Assembly (NCBI RefSeq): GCF_003601975.1
Contig: NZ_QZWZ01000041.1
Location: 1 to 52,493, forward strand
Direction of reading: 5' to 3'
DNA from: Mesorhizobium waimense
GTDB lineage: Bacteria; Pseudomonadota; Alphaproteobacteria; Rhizobiales; Rhizobiaceae
DNA length: 52,493 bases
A model generated the notes under the pieces. The model saw nothing but the letters and a program-made list of their open reading frames with translations. It searched no databases and was not told the origin of the DNA. Shown piece by piece: positions 16,951 to 24,917 of the stretch (its first letter is position 1; each line of letters opens with the position of its first letter). The translations under genes were made by a program, and so were the position numbers.

Positions 16951-17104
16951 CAAGGCCCACCGTCGGTCCGTGTCTCACTTGCGCCGGATCCGCCAGGCGC
17001 CGAAGCTCCTTGACGAGGAGAAGCTGAACGGCGAGGCGTCCCCTCCGCTACGCCCACGAACCCCATAAGGTCCTCGATCTCTGGTCGGTCTCGGGTGAGA
17101 AACA

Positions 17105-17520
17105 GTGAAGCTGAAAAGGAGCCAGCCATGGTCACGCGTCCGCGCGGAATGTTCTTGCGGCCAGCTGTCAGCCACTTGCGTGGGCGAACCGGTGCGCATC
17201 TCGGTCTGCCATTGCCTCGACTGCAAGCGGCGCACCGGCAGCGCCTTCAGCTTCAATGTCCGGTTTGCCGAGGAGGGCGTATCAATCCACGGGCGATTGG
17301 CGGAATTCGGCGAAGCGGGCGGCCGCGTCACATACAATTTCTGCCCCGATTGCGGCACACGGTGCATTACCGGATCGATGTCCAGCCCGGCGTGATCGCC
17401 ATCCCCGTCGGCGCCTTCGCCGACCCAGCGTTCCCGCCACCCTTCCAATCTTTCTATCACGACAGCCAGCGCTGCGAGTGGGTCGATATCCGCATTGAGC
17501 TTCGGGCGACGTTCGGCTGA
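17105..17520 (+). pseudogene. GFA / CENP-V-type zinc protein, frameshifted
   Basis: The first part reads RAECSCGQLSA, then SVCHCLDCKRRTGSAFSFNV and YNFCPDCGT, the cysteine-rich zinc sites of the glutathione-dependent formaldehyde-activating enzyme (GFA) fold. At about 17357 (GGCAC/ACGGTG) the frame is lost and would stop at 17395. The next frame carries VHYRIDVQPGVIAIPVGAFA and FQSFYHDSQRCEWVDI, the normal C-terminal half, to a stop at 17520. One inserted base joins them. The N-terminus is also unclear: the best Shine-Dalgarno (AAAGGAG) precedes an ATG at 17128 in a different frame, whereas the frame with the cysteines starts at GTG 17105. Enzyme role in formaldehyde metabolism is doubtful for most members. 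Confidence 0.78.
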
Positions 17521-17552
17521 AGATATCGGCCGGCTGAAGCCTAGTTAGACGC

Positions 17553-18314
17553 CTAGTGCCGCAGGATCTTGCTGAGGAAGGCGCGGCTGCGGTCGGTCTT
17601 GGGCTGTGAGAAAAACTCCTCTGGCGTGCCGCTTTCGACGATGGCGCCGGCATCCATGAAAACGACGCGCTGCGCGACCTTGCGGGCAAAGCCCATCTCG
17701 TGTGTCACCACCATCATGGTCATGCCTTCCTCGGCCACCGCGACCATGACGTCGAGCACTTCCGAGATCATCTCGGGGTCGAGCGCCGATGTCGGCTCGT
17801 CGAACAGCATGATCTTGGGGCGCATACCGAGGCAGCGGGCGATCGCCACGCGCTGCTGTTGGCCGCCGGAGAGTTGCGCCGGATAGGCATGGACCTTGTC
17901 GGCAAGGCCGACCTTGGCCAGCAGCTCGCGTCCGGCCTGCTCGGCTTCGTTGCGCGGGATCTTGCGCACATGGATCGGCGCCAGCGTCACGTTCTCCAGC
18001 GCTGTCCTGTGCGGATAGAGGTTGAACGACTGGAAGACGAAGCCGATCTCGGTGCGCAGCCGCGTCATGTTGGTGGCGGGGTCGCCGAGGCGCTGGCCGT
18101 CGACCACCAGATCGCCGTCCCTGATTGTCTCCAGCCCGTTGATGCAGCGGATCAAGGTGCTCTTGCCCGAGCCGCTCGGGCCGCAGACGACGACGACCTC
18201 GCGCGGCTCGACGCTGAGCGTGATATCCCGAAGCACGTTGAGCGCACCGAACCATTTGTTGACGCCGCGAAACTCGATCATGCCGGTACCATTCTTGCTG
18301 GGACTCGCCGTCAC
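17553..18314 (-). CDS. Polar amino-acid ABC transporter ATP-binding protein (GlnQ type)
   Basis: A 253-residue ATPase with Walker A GPSGSGKS (about residues 50-57), Q-loop FVFQSFNLYPHRTALENV, signature LSGGQQQRVAIARCL, Walker B IMLFDEPTSALDPEM and switch-loop VVTHEMGFA. The FNLYPH and DPEM variants are characteristic of the glutamine/arginine/histidine transporter ATPases. It is the last gene of a four-gene operon (binding protein, two permeases, ATPase), and its start overlaps the preceding permease stop by 4 nt. The extra N-terminal 12 residues before MIEFRGVNKWF may not be translated if the internal ATG is used. Confidence 0.9.
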   Translation of the reverse strand: MTASPSKNGTGMIEFRGVNKWFGALNVLRDITLSVEPREVVVVCGPSGSGKSTLIRCINGLETIRDGDLVVDGQRLGDPATNMTRLRTEIGFVFQSFNLYPHRTALENVTLAPIHVRKIPRNEAEQAGRELLAKVGLADKVHAYPAQLSGGQQQRVAIARCLGMRPKIMLFDEPTSALDPEMISEVLDVMVAVAEEGMTMMVVTHEMGFARKVAQRVVFMDAGAIVESGTPEEFFSQPKTDRSRAFLSKILRH

Positions 18315-18985
18315 AACTGCACCTCGCCATGTGCCGCACCCATGCGGCGTTCCAGCCGGCGGGCCAGCATGATCAGTGGGTAGCAGACGATGAAATAGCC
18401 GAGGCCGACGAGGAAGAACACCAAGAGGCCGTTCGGCACGCGCTGCACCACCAGCCAGCCGACCCGGGTAAGGTCGGTCAGCCCGATGGCCGAAACAACA
18501 GAGGAATCCTTGATCAGCAGTACATATTGCCCGACCAGTGGCGGCAGCACGATGCGCATCGCCTGCGGCAGCACCACCTGGCGCATCCGCTGCCAGCGCG
18601 ACAGGCCGGACGCCAGCGCCGCCTCGACCTGGCCGGTCGGCACAGAGCGGATGCCGGCGACGACGATCTCACAGATGAAGCAGGCCGCCAGATTGGTCAG
18701 CGCGATGATGCCAGCGGTGAAGGCGTCGAGCTCGATGCCGAATTCCGGCAGGATGAAGAAGATCAGGAAGATCTGCACCAGGAACGGCGTACCGCGGATC
18801 AGGTCGACCCAGGCGCCGATCGCCGCACTGATCAGCCGATTGCCGCCGGTTCGCAAGATGCCGAGACCAAAGCCGAGCAGCGTGCCCAGCACCAGGCTGA
18901 TCAGCGACAGCACCACGGTCACGCCGAGGCCGCGCAGAGCGAGGGGGTAGCTTCCGACGAGGCTTTGCAGCTGCTGCCAGATCAT
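18311..18985 (-). CDS. Polar amino-acid ABC transporter permease
   Basis: A 224-residue inner-membrane permease of the HisM/GlnP family. Five hydrophobic helices are visible. Motifs are the family-typical VDLIRGTPFLVQIFLIFFI near residue 65-85, and the coupling loop EAALASGLSRWQRMRQVVLPQAM (about residues 130-150). KDSSVVSAIGLTDL follows it. It overlaps the preceding permease gene by 4 nt (ATGA) and the following ATPase gene by 4 nt, so the unit is tightly coupled. With the neighbouring permease it builds a heterodimeric channel. Confidence 0.9.
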   Translation of the reverse strand: MIWQQLQSLVGSYPLALRGLGVTVVLSLISLVLGTLLGFGLGILRTGGNRLISAAIGAWVDLIRGTPFLVQIFLIFFILPEFGIELDAFTAGIIALTNLAACFICEIVVAGIRSVPTGQVEAALASGLSRWQRMRQVVLPQAMRIVLPPLVGQYVLLIKDSSVVSAIGLTDLTRVGWLVVQRVPNGLLVFFLVGLGYFIVCYPLIMLARRLERRMGAAHGEVQL

Positions 18986-19659
18986 GTGCTGCTCCTTGCC
19001 GGCTGCAAGCCGAGCCAACGACCGGAGAGCGCCGCCAGTCCCTTGAGGCCGTAGTAGAGCAGGAGGTAGAAGGCGGCGATGGTGATGAAACCTTCTGCCG
19101 GCATGAAACGGTCGGAAGCGAGCAGTTGGCCGGCGCGCGTCAGCTCGGAAACCGAGATCAGCGACAGCAGCGCCGAATCCTTGACCAGCACGATCGCCTG
19201 ACCGAGCAGCGGCGGGATTGTCACCTTGAACGCTTGCGGCAGGATGACCAGGCGCATGCGCTGGACATAGGTCATCCCCGACGCGACGCCGGCTTCCACC
19301 TGGCCACGCGGGATCGACAGGATGCCGGCGCGGATGATCTCGGCGACATAGGCGCCGCTGTTCAACGACAGCGCGAGGATGCCGACGACAAGCTCGGGCA
19401 GCACGAAGCCAAGGTGAGGCAGGCCGAAATAGAGGAAATAGAGCTGCGCCAGCAAAGGGGTGGCGCGCACAGCGTCGATATAGGCCTTGGCCGGCACGCG
19501 AAACAGCCAGCCGCGCTGCAGGCTCATGGCAGCGAGCACGATGCCGACGGCAAGCGCCCCGGCAAAGGACAGCGCCGACAGCCACACGGTCGTGACGAGG
19601 CCCTGCCCGAACAGAGGCAGATATTCGACGATGGTGCGGAAGCTGAAATTTTCGAGCAT
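18982..19659 (-). CDS. Polar amino-acid ABC transporter permease
   Basis: A 225-residue permease of the same family as its downstream partner. Helices begin after MLENFSFRTIVEYLPLFGQG. Motifs are AYIDAVRATPLLAQLYFLYF and the coupling loop VEAGVASGMTYVQRMRLVILPQAF; KDSALLSLISVSELTRAG follows. ATG at 19659 is chosen because known members begin this way. An in-frame TTG at 19698 would add 13 residues without a clear signal. It lies 100 nt after the binding-protein gene and overlaps the next permease by 4 nt. Confidence 0.88.
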   Translation of the reverse strand: MLENFSFRTIVEYLPLFGQGLVTTVWLSALSFAGALAVGIVLAAMSLQRGWLFRVPAKAYIDAVRATPLLAQLYFLYFGLPHLGFVLPELVVGILALSLNSGAYVAEIIRAGILSIPRGQVEAGVASGMTYVQRMRLVILPQAFKVTIPPLLGQAIVLVKDSALLSLISVSELTRAGQLLASDRFMPAEGFITIAAFYLLLYYGLKGLAALSGRWLGLQPARSST

Positions 19660-19759
19660 GCTAAACGAAGTCCCCGAGACGAGCGAAGCGGTGGACAAAG
19701 CGAATTCCGAGCGGTTTCGCGCCGTCGAGGCGCGCGAAGCCGCTCGGATCTATCGCTGC

Positions 19760-20548
19760 TTAGTGGTCTTTCTTCCAGGCGTCGGAATTGACCCAGTAGT
19801 CGAGGTTCTTCTGCAGACGGCCGTCGACGCTGACCTGGTCGAGGAACAGGTTCATCCAGACCAGCAGGTCCGGCTCGTCATAGCGTGTGGCGAACGCAAG
19901 CGGCTCCTTCGACAGGAGGTCCGGCATGATAGTGAAGCTGCCGGCCGGATAGGCGGTCGACTGACCCTTGACCGCCGAGACGTCGTTGACGCCGCAATCG
20001 GCCTGGCCGTTGTTGACGGCGTCGAGCAGCAGCGGGCCGCCGCCCTTGTAGCTCTTGATGTCGGCATCGGGGAAGGCGGTCTTGGCCTCCTTCTCGCCGG
20101 TGGCGCCAAGCAGCACGGCGATCTTGGTGCCCTTGGCCTTGCAGTCCTCGGTGGTCTTGAACTTGCCGTCGGCCTTGGTGAAGACGGTGCTGCCCGTATA
20201 CATGTAAGGTTTGGTGAAGGCGACCTTCATGCCCCGCGCCAAGGTCGGCGTCATGTCGGCGACCAGAAGATCGGCCTTGCCCGAGAGCAGCGCCGGGATC
20301 AGCCCGTCCCAGTCGAAATCGAGGAAGGTGATCTTGACCCCCATTTCCTTGGCCATCAGCTCGGCGAGTTCGACCGAACTGCCGGTGCGTTCGCCAGCGG
20401 CGCCGACCAGCGAGAAGGGCGGTCCCTGCGTCTGCACCGCGACGCGCAACTCGCCGCGCTTGGTGATGTCGTCCAGCGTTCCGGCACTGGCAGCGGCGGT
20501 AAGGCCTGCAAGCGCAAGTCCGGCGATGAAAAGCTTGGCAATCTTCAT
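19760..20548 (-). CDS. Polar amino-acid ABC transporter substrate-binding protein
   Basis: A 262-residue periplasmic binding protein of family 3 (cluster F). The signal peptide covers about 1-22 (MKIAKLFIAGLALAGLTAAA, cleavage near SAG). The lobe-1 start LDDITKRGELRVAVQTQGPPFS, the segment GLIPALLSGKADLLVADMTP, the later FTKPYMYTGSTVF and the LAVLLGATGE-like AVLLGATGEKEAK all fit amino-acid binders. AGGAGGA lies upstream of the ATG. The gene opens the four-gene transport operon and lies downstream of Lrp and a saccharopine-dehydrogenase-like gene, which hints at lysine or a related amino acid, but specificity cannot be read from sequence. Confidence 0.9.
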   Translation of the reverse strand: MKIAKLFIAGLALAGLTAAASAGTLDDITKRGELRVAVQTQGPPFSLVGAAGERTGSSVELAELMAKEMGVKITFLDFDWDGLIPALLSGKADLLVADMTPTLARGMKVAFTKPYMYTGSTVFTKADGKFKTTEDCKAKGTKIAVLLGATGEKEAKTAFPDADIKSYKGGGPLLLDAVNNGQADCGVNDVSAVKGQSTAYPAGSFTIMPDLLSKEPLAFATRYDEPDLLVWMNLFLDQVSVDGRLQKNLDYWVNSDAWKKDH

Positions 20549-20580
20549 GTGGCATTCCTCCTTGTTGTCGTTTGTTATTT

Positions 20581-20601
20581 CACCCTTCGGGGTGCCTTTT
20601 T
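20581..20601 (+). terminator. UUCG-tetraloop hairpin with T-run, pointing against the operon
   Basis: CACCC-TTCG-GGGTG followed by CC and TTTTT forms a textbook intrinsic terminator on the plus strand, with the very stable C(UUCG)G loop. No plus-strand gene ends nearby. On the minus strand it is a hairpin in the leader between the saccharopine-dehydrogenase-like gene and the binding-protein gene, where it may separate expression levels. Confidence 0.55.
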
Positions 20602-20650
20602 GAGCAGCAGCGCCGTTGCCGGCGGCGACCACCGTCCGAAAATCGTCTCT

Positions 20651-21809
20651 TCAGTCCCAGTCGACCGTTTCGGTCACCCGGATGCCGCGCTTCGCCAATT
20701 CGCCGAAGAAGCGGCCTTCGGGCACATGCAGCAGCGGGTTGAGCAGGCCGGGCTTGGCGATTTCGCCTCGCGCCAGCATCTGCGCCACGATGCTTGCGGG
20801 GTAGCCGACGCCGAGGCTCATGCCGAACAGGCCGGAGGCGAGGTCGCGTTCGATGACCAGCTCCGAGGTCACTGTCTTGCGGCGGCCGGCTTCGATGCCG
20901 GAAAAGACATTGCGCATCACGCACAAATCCTTCTCGTCGGCGCTATACTGCAATTGCGGGCCGAGCAGCCGGCCGAGAAATTCGCGCGGGCTGGCGCTGG
21001 TGCCGGGCACCTTGTCTTCGGAGAGGAAGCCAAGCTCCTTCAGCGGCGCCCAGAACGCCGACCATCCCGGCCAGCGCAGCGTGTAGCGGCCTGAGCGCTG
21101 TAGCCCCATGGCGGCGGCCAGCATCTCGACGTAATGCAGCGCGTCGCCATTGGGGAAGGCTTCCAGCCGGCCCAGGCCCGTGACCTCGATCTCGTGGATG
21201 AAGCGGTTGTCATGTTGCTGGCCGGCCGGCACCGCGACCCGCTCGCCGTCCTCGATCATCACGCTGTCGCGGTTCTGGCTGACCAGAACCATGTCGAAGT
21301 TCCAGCTCACCTTGTAGCAGAGCGGCCTGGCCATCGCCTTTGGTTCGGGGATGCCGCCGCAATAGGAATCGATTGATGCAATGGTGTCGAACTGCCTTGC
21401 GGCGCGCGCGTAAAGCACAAGGTCGATGCCGGGGTCGAGTCCGCATTCGGTCATGATTGAAACGCCGGCTTTTTCCGCCGCCGGTGCGAGATCGGCGATG
21501 GCCTTGCCGTAATTGGTGGTGACCAGCGGTGTGCGCGTCGCGATCGCCGCTAGCACCGCCTCGCGCCGTCGCCAGTGTCGGTGTCGAAGAAGTCGTCTGC
21601 GTCGACACCGCCTCTGACGGCCCTGCCCGGCTTGAGGGCCTGACCGACCTTTCACGCCTGCGTTTCGTCGTGCCCGATGGCGCGATCGGCCCGGCACTCG
21701 TCAATGTGCTGGCCGATGTCGATGCGGTCATCGATCTGTTGCCACAGCCGAGATCGGCGATGGCCGCCCGGCCTTGCAGGCCGAGGCCGCCGAGAACCGC
21801 GATCTTCAT
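20651..21809 (-). pseudogene. Saccharopine-dehydrogenase-family oxidoreductase, broken by an internal inversion
   Basis: The gene starts at ATG 21809 with MKIAVLGGLGLQGRAAIADL, a Rossmann nucleotide-binding motif. It resumes at about 21565 with REAVLAAIATRTPLVTTNYG and continues through TECGLDPGIDLVLYARAARQ and VSWNFDMVLVSQNRDSVMIE to the stop at 20651. Between them (about 21568-21750) the minus strand is nonsense, while the plus strand reads VEEVVCVDTASDGPARLEGL...DLLPQP, which is the missing part of the domain. The segment has thus been flipped, and two nucleotides lost, giving an interrupted product instead of one of about 386 residues. Family members act on saccharopine or related amino acids, consistent with the adjoining Lrp gene (4-nt overlap) and amino-acid transporter. 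Confidence 0.85.
21568..21750 (+). other. Inverted 183-bp segment inside the saccharopine-dehydrogenase-like gene
   Basis: The plus strand here is an open 61-codon reading frame (VASVGVEEVVC... to ...VIDLLPQP) that exactly fills the gap in the minus-strand gene. Short imperfect inverted repeats lie at or just outside the borders (CCGTCGCC at 21566-21573 and GGCGATGG at 21756-21763). Left border resolution is about 5 bp. The position and reading frame are seen; that an inversion event caused it is a strong inference. Confidence 0.82.
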
Positions 21810-22315
21810 GTCGGCTCCTTGCGCGCCGGTGTTTCTTCCGACCAGCAGCCTTCCGGCAGGCTGACCCATTTGTTGCAGGAGGCCATGACGACGAAGGTCT
21901 CGCTGCGCACGACTTCGCCCGGAATGCCCGCGCCGGGAATCAGCTCGCTGGTGATGCGGTAGAGGTCGGCGACATCGCCGGCCACAGTCACGTCGACGAT
22001 GATGTCGAAGCGCCCGGTGACGACGGAGGCCGAGTTGACGAAAGGCAGTTCCGAGATGCGCTGCGCCAATTCGCGGGCGCGACCGCGCCCCTGCGCATTG
22101 ATACCGACAATAGCCGAGATCAATTCGGGGCGCTCGGTCAGGTTGAGCAGCCCGACGATCTTGAGCAGGTTGCGGTCGAGCAAATTGCGCAGCCGCGTGC
22201 GCACCGTCGGCACCGAGACCGCCATTGTCTCAGCGAGCCGATTGATGCCGGGCTGGGCATCCTGCGACAGCAATTTGACCAGTCGCCGGTCGGTCTGGTC
22301 GAGATGTTCCCGCAA
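21806..22315 (-). CDS. Lrp/AsnC-family transcriptional regulator
   Basis: A 169-residue regulator with an N-terminal helix-turn-helix (about residues 5-60: LDQTDRRLVKLLSQDAQPGI, then NRLAETMAVSVPTVRTRLRN). A C-terminal RAM ligand-binding domain follows (about 70-150, with VGINAQGRGRARELAQRISE and the VTGRFDIIVDV core). It overlaps the start of the saccharopine-dehydrogenase-like gene by 4 nt. As usual for this family it likely senses an amino acid and controls the adjacent catabolic and transport genes. The AT-rich 5' region at 22316-22400 contains GATAT-GAAA-ATATC, a plausible site. Confidence 0.88.
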   Translation of the reverse strand: MREHLDQTDRRLVKLLSQDAQPGINRLAETMAVSVPTVRTRLRNLLDRNLLKIVGLLNLTERPELISAIVGINAQGRGRARELAQRISELPFVNSASVVTGRFDIIVDVTVAGDVADLYRITSELIPGAGIPGEVVRSETFVVMASCNKWVSLPEGCWSEETPARKEPT

Positions 22316-22514
22316 TGCTCAGACTTTCATAAAAGAGAATAATGATGGCACATTTTGTTTCTGATATGAAAATATCATAGGGATAATGTTTTAAAACAGC
22401 AAGAGCGGTTCCGGAGGTTGTCAACAAGGCCGGATACAGCCGACGCCCGACCAGGCCGCATCGGTGCGCGAAGCATCGCTTCGACGCCAGGGGCATACTT
22501 GGATGGATCAGCGA

Positions 22515-23240
22515 CTATCGGCCAGCCCGGAAGATCGCCACTGCGGCCGCCGTCAGCGCCGCGTTGCCCGCTGCCACCGTGCCGTCCGGCAACTCCTTGC
22601 CGTCTTCCAGCCCGACACGCGTCGACCACTTGCGCGCCGCAGCCCGCTCGACGAAGGGCCACACGGTCGCGTTCTCGCCATGCAGCAGGATGGCGCGGCG
22701 GATGCCGGCGCGCTCCAGCACCTTTTCGATGCCGCCTGCGACGGCGAAAGCCTCGTCCAGCGTCTGCTCTGAAATCTCGATCAGGATGCGCAGCACCCGC
22801 CCGCCATGGTCGAGGCTGACAAGCCGCTCGGCGTCGGCGATCGACGCAAGCCCGGCCTCGATGCCGATGCCGCGCTGGCGCAGGCTCTCCATCACCAGCG
22901 GCGCCGCCGCCTCGCTGAGATTGACCGAGGCATAGTCCGGCAATTCGCGCCAGCCGGCGATGGCCACAAGCGTGCGCTGGCCGTCGTTCTCGATCCAGGC
23001 GCCGGTGGAGACGCCGATCAGCGTTCCCGGGCAGGCGCGGCGCAGCGCGAGCACCGTCGCGTCCATCGCCGCCGGTGCCAGGCTTTCGCGGCCGTCGAGC
23101 CCGCGCGCATGCACATGCAGCTCTGCCGCACCGGCCGCGACAGAGGCCGCGCCATCACGCGCCATGGCGTCCGCGTCGAGCGGCAGCTGCGGATGAAAAT
23201 CGGCGCCACGCGCGCCGTTGATGCAGGTCTGGACGATCAT
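22515..23240 (-). CDS. Beta-keto acid cleavage enzyme (BKACE, DUF849)
   Basis: A 241-residue TIM-barrel enzyme of the DUF849 family, which condenses a beta-keto acid with acetyl-CoA to give acetoacetate plus a new CoA ester (the Kce reaction for 3-keto-5-aminohexanoate in lysine fermentation). Visible motifs are QTCINGARGADFHP at the N-terminus, the metal-binding ELHVHARG, GVSTGAWIE, GIGIEAGLAS and LLHGENATVWP. It is shorter than many members (about 270-310), so this is a compact subgroup. It lies upstream of Lrp on the same strand with a 199-nt gap, and could belong to the same amino-acid pathway. Confidence 0.82.
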   Translation of the reverse strand: MIVQTCINGARGADFHPQLPLDADAMARDGAASVAAGAAELHVHARGLDGRESLAPAAMDATVLALRRACPGTLIGVSTGAWIENDGQRTLVAIAGWRELPDYASVNLSEAAAPLVMESLRQRGIGIEAGLASIADAERLVSLDHGGRVLRILIEISEQTLDEAFAVAGGIEKVLERAGIRRAILLHGENATVWPFVERAAARKWSTRVGLEDGKELPDGTVAAGNAALTAAAVAIFRAGR

Positions 23241-23410
23241 CGGAAGAACAGCCCGGTTGCGGTTGAGATCAGTCTAGCCGAGGCCGACGAAAACCGGAAT
23301 CGGGAAGCCAATCATTCCTGACAGCGAGGCGCCGGTGGTTGAATCGCTTGCGCAGGATACGCGCTGCTATTCTGTTGTTCCATCACGGCTTTCCCGGCGC
23401 TAGGCCTGCC

Positions 23411-23878
23411 TCAGTCTTCTTCATCCGTCCAGATGAGCCGCAACAGCCGCAGCAGCGTCGACCGTTCCTTGGCTGTCAGCTTGTGCAGAAACCGATCCTC
23501 GTGCCCGCGCACCTGCCGTCGCCATGCCGGCATGGCTTTTCTCGCGGCCTTGGTCAGGGCCAGCACCCGGACGCGCCTGTCTTGCGCATGGTCGTCGCGC
23601 TCGACCAGGCCACGCTCCTCGAGTTCGGCGAGCAGCGGCGCCATGTTGGCGCTTTTCATGCCGAGCAGGCGGCAGAGCTCGGCGGCGCTGATCCCTGGTC
23701 TTTCGTCGATCAGCGCCAGCATGCCGTAGGTCACCGGGCGCAGCGCGGCACTCGCCATCTCGACCGTGAAATCGTTGAGCGCCAAGGCTGAGGCGCGCCT
23801 CAAATTGTAGCCGATCTGCGCATCGAGCGCGGTCTCGGCTAAGTCGGGATCGCCAGCGCGAAGTTTTGTCTCTGCCAT
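23411..23878 (-). CDS. MarR-family repressor of the hydroxycinnamate operon (CouR/FerR-like)
   Basis: A 155-residue winged-helix regulator. The core is VTYGMLALIDERPGISAAEL, followed by CRLLGMKSANMAPLLAELEE (recognition helix) and the wing RDDHAQDRRVRVLALTKAA. It is transcribed away from the HCHL/CoA-ligase pair, and the gap holds two identical-type palindromes, so autoregulation and repression of the operon are likely. MarR proteins such as CouR of Rhodopseudomonas control the same enzymes and respond to hydroxycinnamoyl-CoA esters. ATG at 23878 is chosen; the frame stays open far upstream but without sensible sequence. Confidence 0.85.
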   Translation of the reverse strand: MAETKLRAGDPDLAETALDAQIGYNLRRASALALNDFTVEMASAALRPVTYGMLALIDERPGISAAELCRLLGMKSANMAPLLAELEERGLVERDDHAQDRRVRVLALTKAARKAMPAWRRQVRGHEDRFLHKLTAKERSTLLRLLRLIWTDEED

Positions 23879-23924
23879 GTCCCAACCGATCGCCGGGACC
23901 GAGGGTCTTGTCAAGCGAAAAAGA

Positions 23925-23962
23925 CTATGCGGCATAGCGAATATAGTTGCTATGGTACATAG
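23925..23962. promoter_or_regulatory. Twin CTATG-N3-CATAG operators for the MarR repressor
   Basis: Two 13-bp palindromes of identical plan, CTATG-CGG-CATAG (23925-23937) and CTATG-GTA-CATAG (23950-23962), lie in the 189-bp gap between the divergent marR and HCHL genes. Their centres are 25 bp apart, about 2.4 helical turns. The second extends to GCTATG-GTA-CATAGC. Shared arms and location make them the probable binding sites of the repressor. Confidence 0.75.
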
Positions 23963-24067
23963 CGATTTTTGCCGACGGATTGAGGTCAACTGACCGACAG
24001 GACACAGGGCAGGGGAGAAGCGGCATGCAGCGCCTGCCTCCCGGCAAGCAACAGGAGGAGAGTTGCC

Positions 24068-24883
24068 ATGAGCGAAGAGACCGTTGCCTTCGACATCGAG
24101 AACGGCATCGCCTGGGTGCGCTTCAATCGCCCCGAAAAACGCAATTGCATGAACCCGGCGCTCAACCGGCGCATGATGGAGGTTCTCGACCAACTCGAAT
24201 TCCGCGACGATGTCGGCGTGCTCGTGCTGTCCGGCGAAGGCAATGCCTGGTCGGCGGGCATGGACCTCAAGGAATATTTTCGCGAGACCGAAGCCAAGGG
24301 CCTTGGCGCCGTGCGCAAGGTGCAGGCGGAGGCCTATGGCTGGTGGCGGCGCCTGCGCTGGTACCGCGTGCCGACCATCGCCATGGTCAATGGCTGGTGT
24401 TTTGGCGGCGGCTATGGCCCGCTGTTCGCCTGCGATCTCGCTTTCGCCGCCGACGAGGCGCAGTTCGCGCTGTCCGAGATTAACTGGGGCATCCTGCCCG
24501 GCGGCGGCGCCACCAAGGTGGTGGTCGACCTCCTGTCGATGCGCGACGCCATGTATCATGCGCTGACCGGCGAGCTCATCGACGGCAGGAAGGCCGCCGC
24601 CTGGAAGCTGGTCAATGAAAGCCTGCCGCTGGAAGGCCTGAAGGCGCGTGTCACCGAGGTCGCCAACACCTTGCTGAAGAAGAATCCCGTGGCCTTGAAG
24701 GCGACCAAGGACGCCATCCGCCGCGTTGCCGAGATGACCTACGACAATGCCGAGGACTATCTGGTGCGCGCGCAGGAGGCGGCGAACTCCTTCGACAATC
24801 AGGCCCGCAAGGAAGGCATCCGCCAGTTCATCGACGAGAAGAGCTACAAGCCCGGCCTCGGCGCCTACGACAAGGCAAGGTGA
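24068..24883 (+). CDS. p-Hydroxycinnamoyl-CoA hydratase/lyase (feruloyl-CoA hydratase/lyase, HCHL)
   Basis: A 271-residue crotonase-fold enzyme that hydrates feruloyl-, caffeoyl- or coumaroyl-CoA and cleaves the product to an aromatic aldehyde (vanillin and analogues) plus acetyl-CoA. HCHL-specific motifs are NRPEKRNCMNP, WSAGMDLKEYFRE, IAMVNGWCFGGGYGPLFACD and LSEINWGILPGG. Glu137 and Tyr231 (in AEDY) correspond to the catalytic Glu143 and Tyr239 of the Pseudomonas enzyme, so the lyase activity is expected, not simple enoyl-CoA hydration. The ATG has GGAGGAG upstream. It is followed 34 nt later by the CoA ligase that makes its substrate. Confidence 0.9.
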   Translation: MSEETVAFDIENGIAWVRFNRPEKRNCMNPALNRRMMEVLDQLEFRDDVGVLVLSGEGNAWSAGMDLKEYFRETEAKGLGAVRKVQAEAYGWWRRLRWYRVPTIAMVNGWCFGGGYGPLFACDLAFAADEAQFALSEINWGILPGGGATKVVVDLLSMRDAMYHALTGELIDGRKAAAWKLVNESLPLEGLKARVTEVANTLLKKNPVALKATKDAIRRVAEMTYDNAEDYLVRAQEAANSFDNQARKEGIRQFIDEKSYKPGLGAYDKAR

Positions 24884-24917
24884 GCCGATAGACGACGCAA
24901 TCTGGGAGGAGTTGCGA

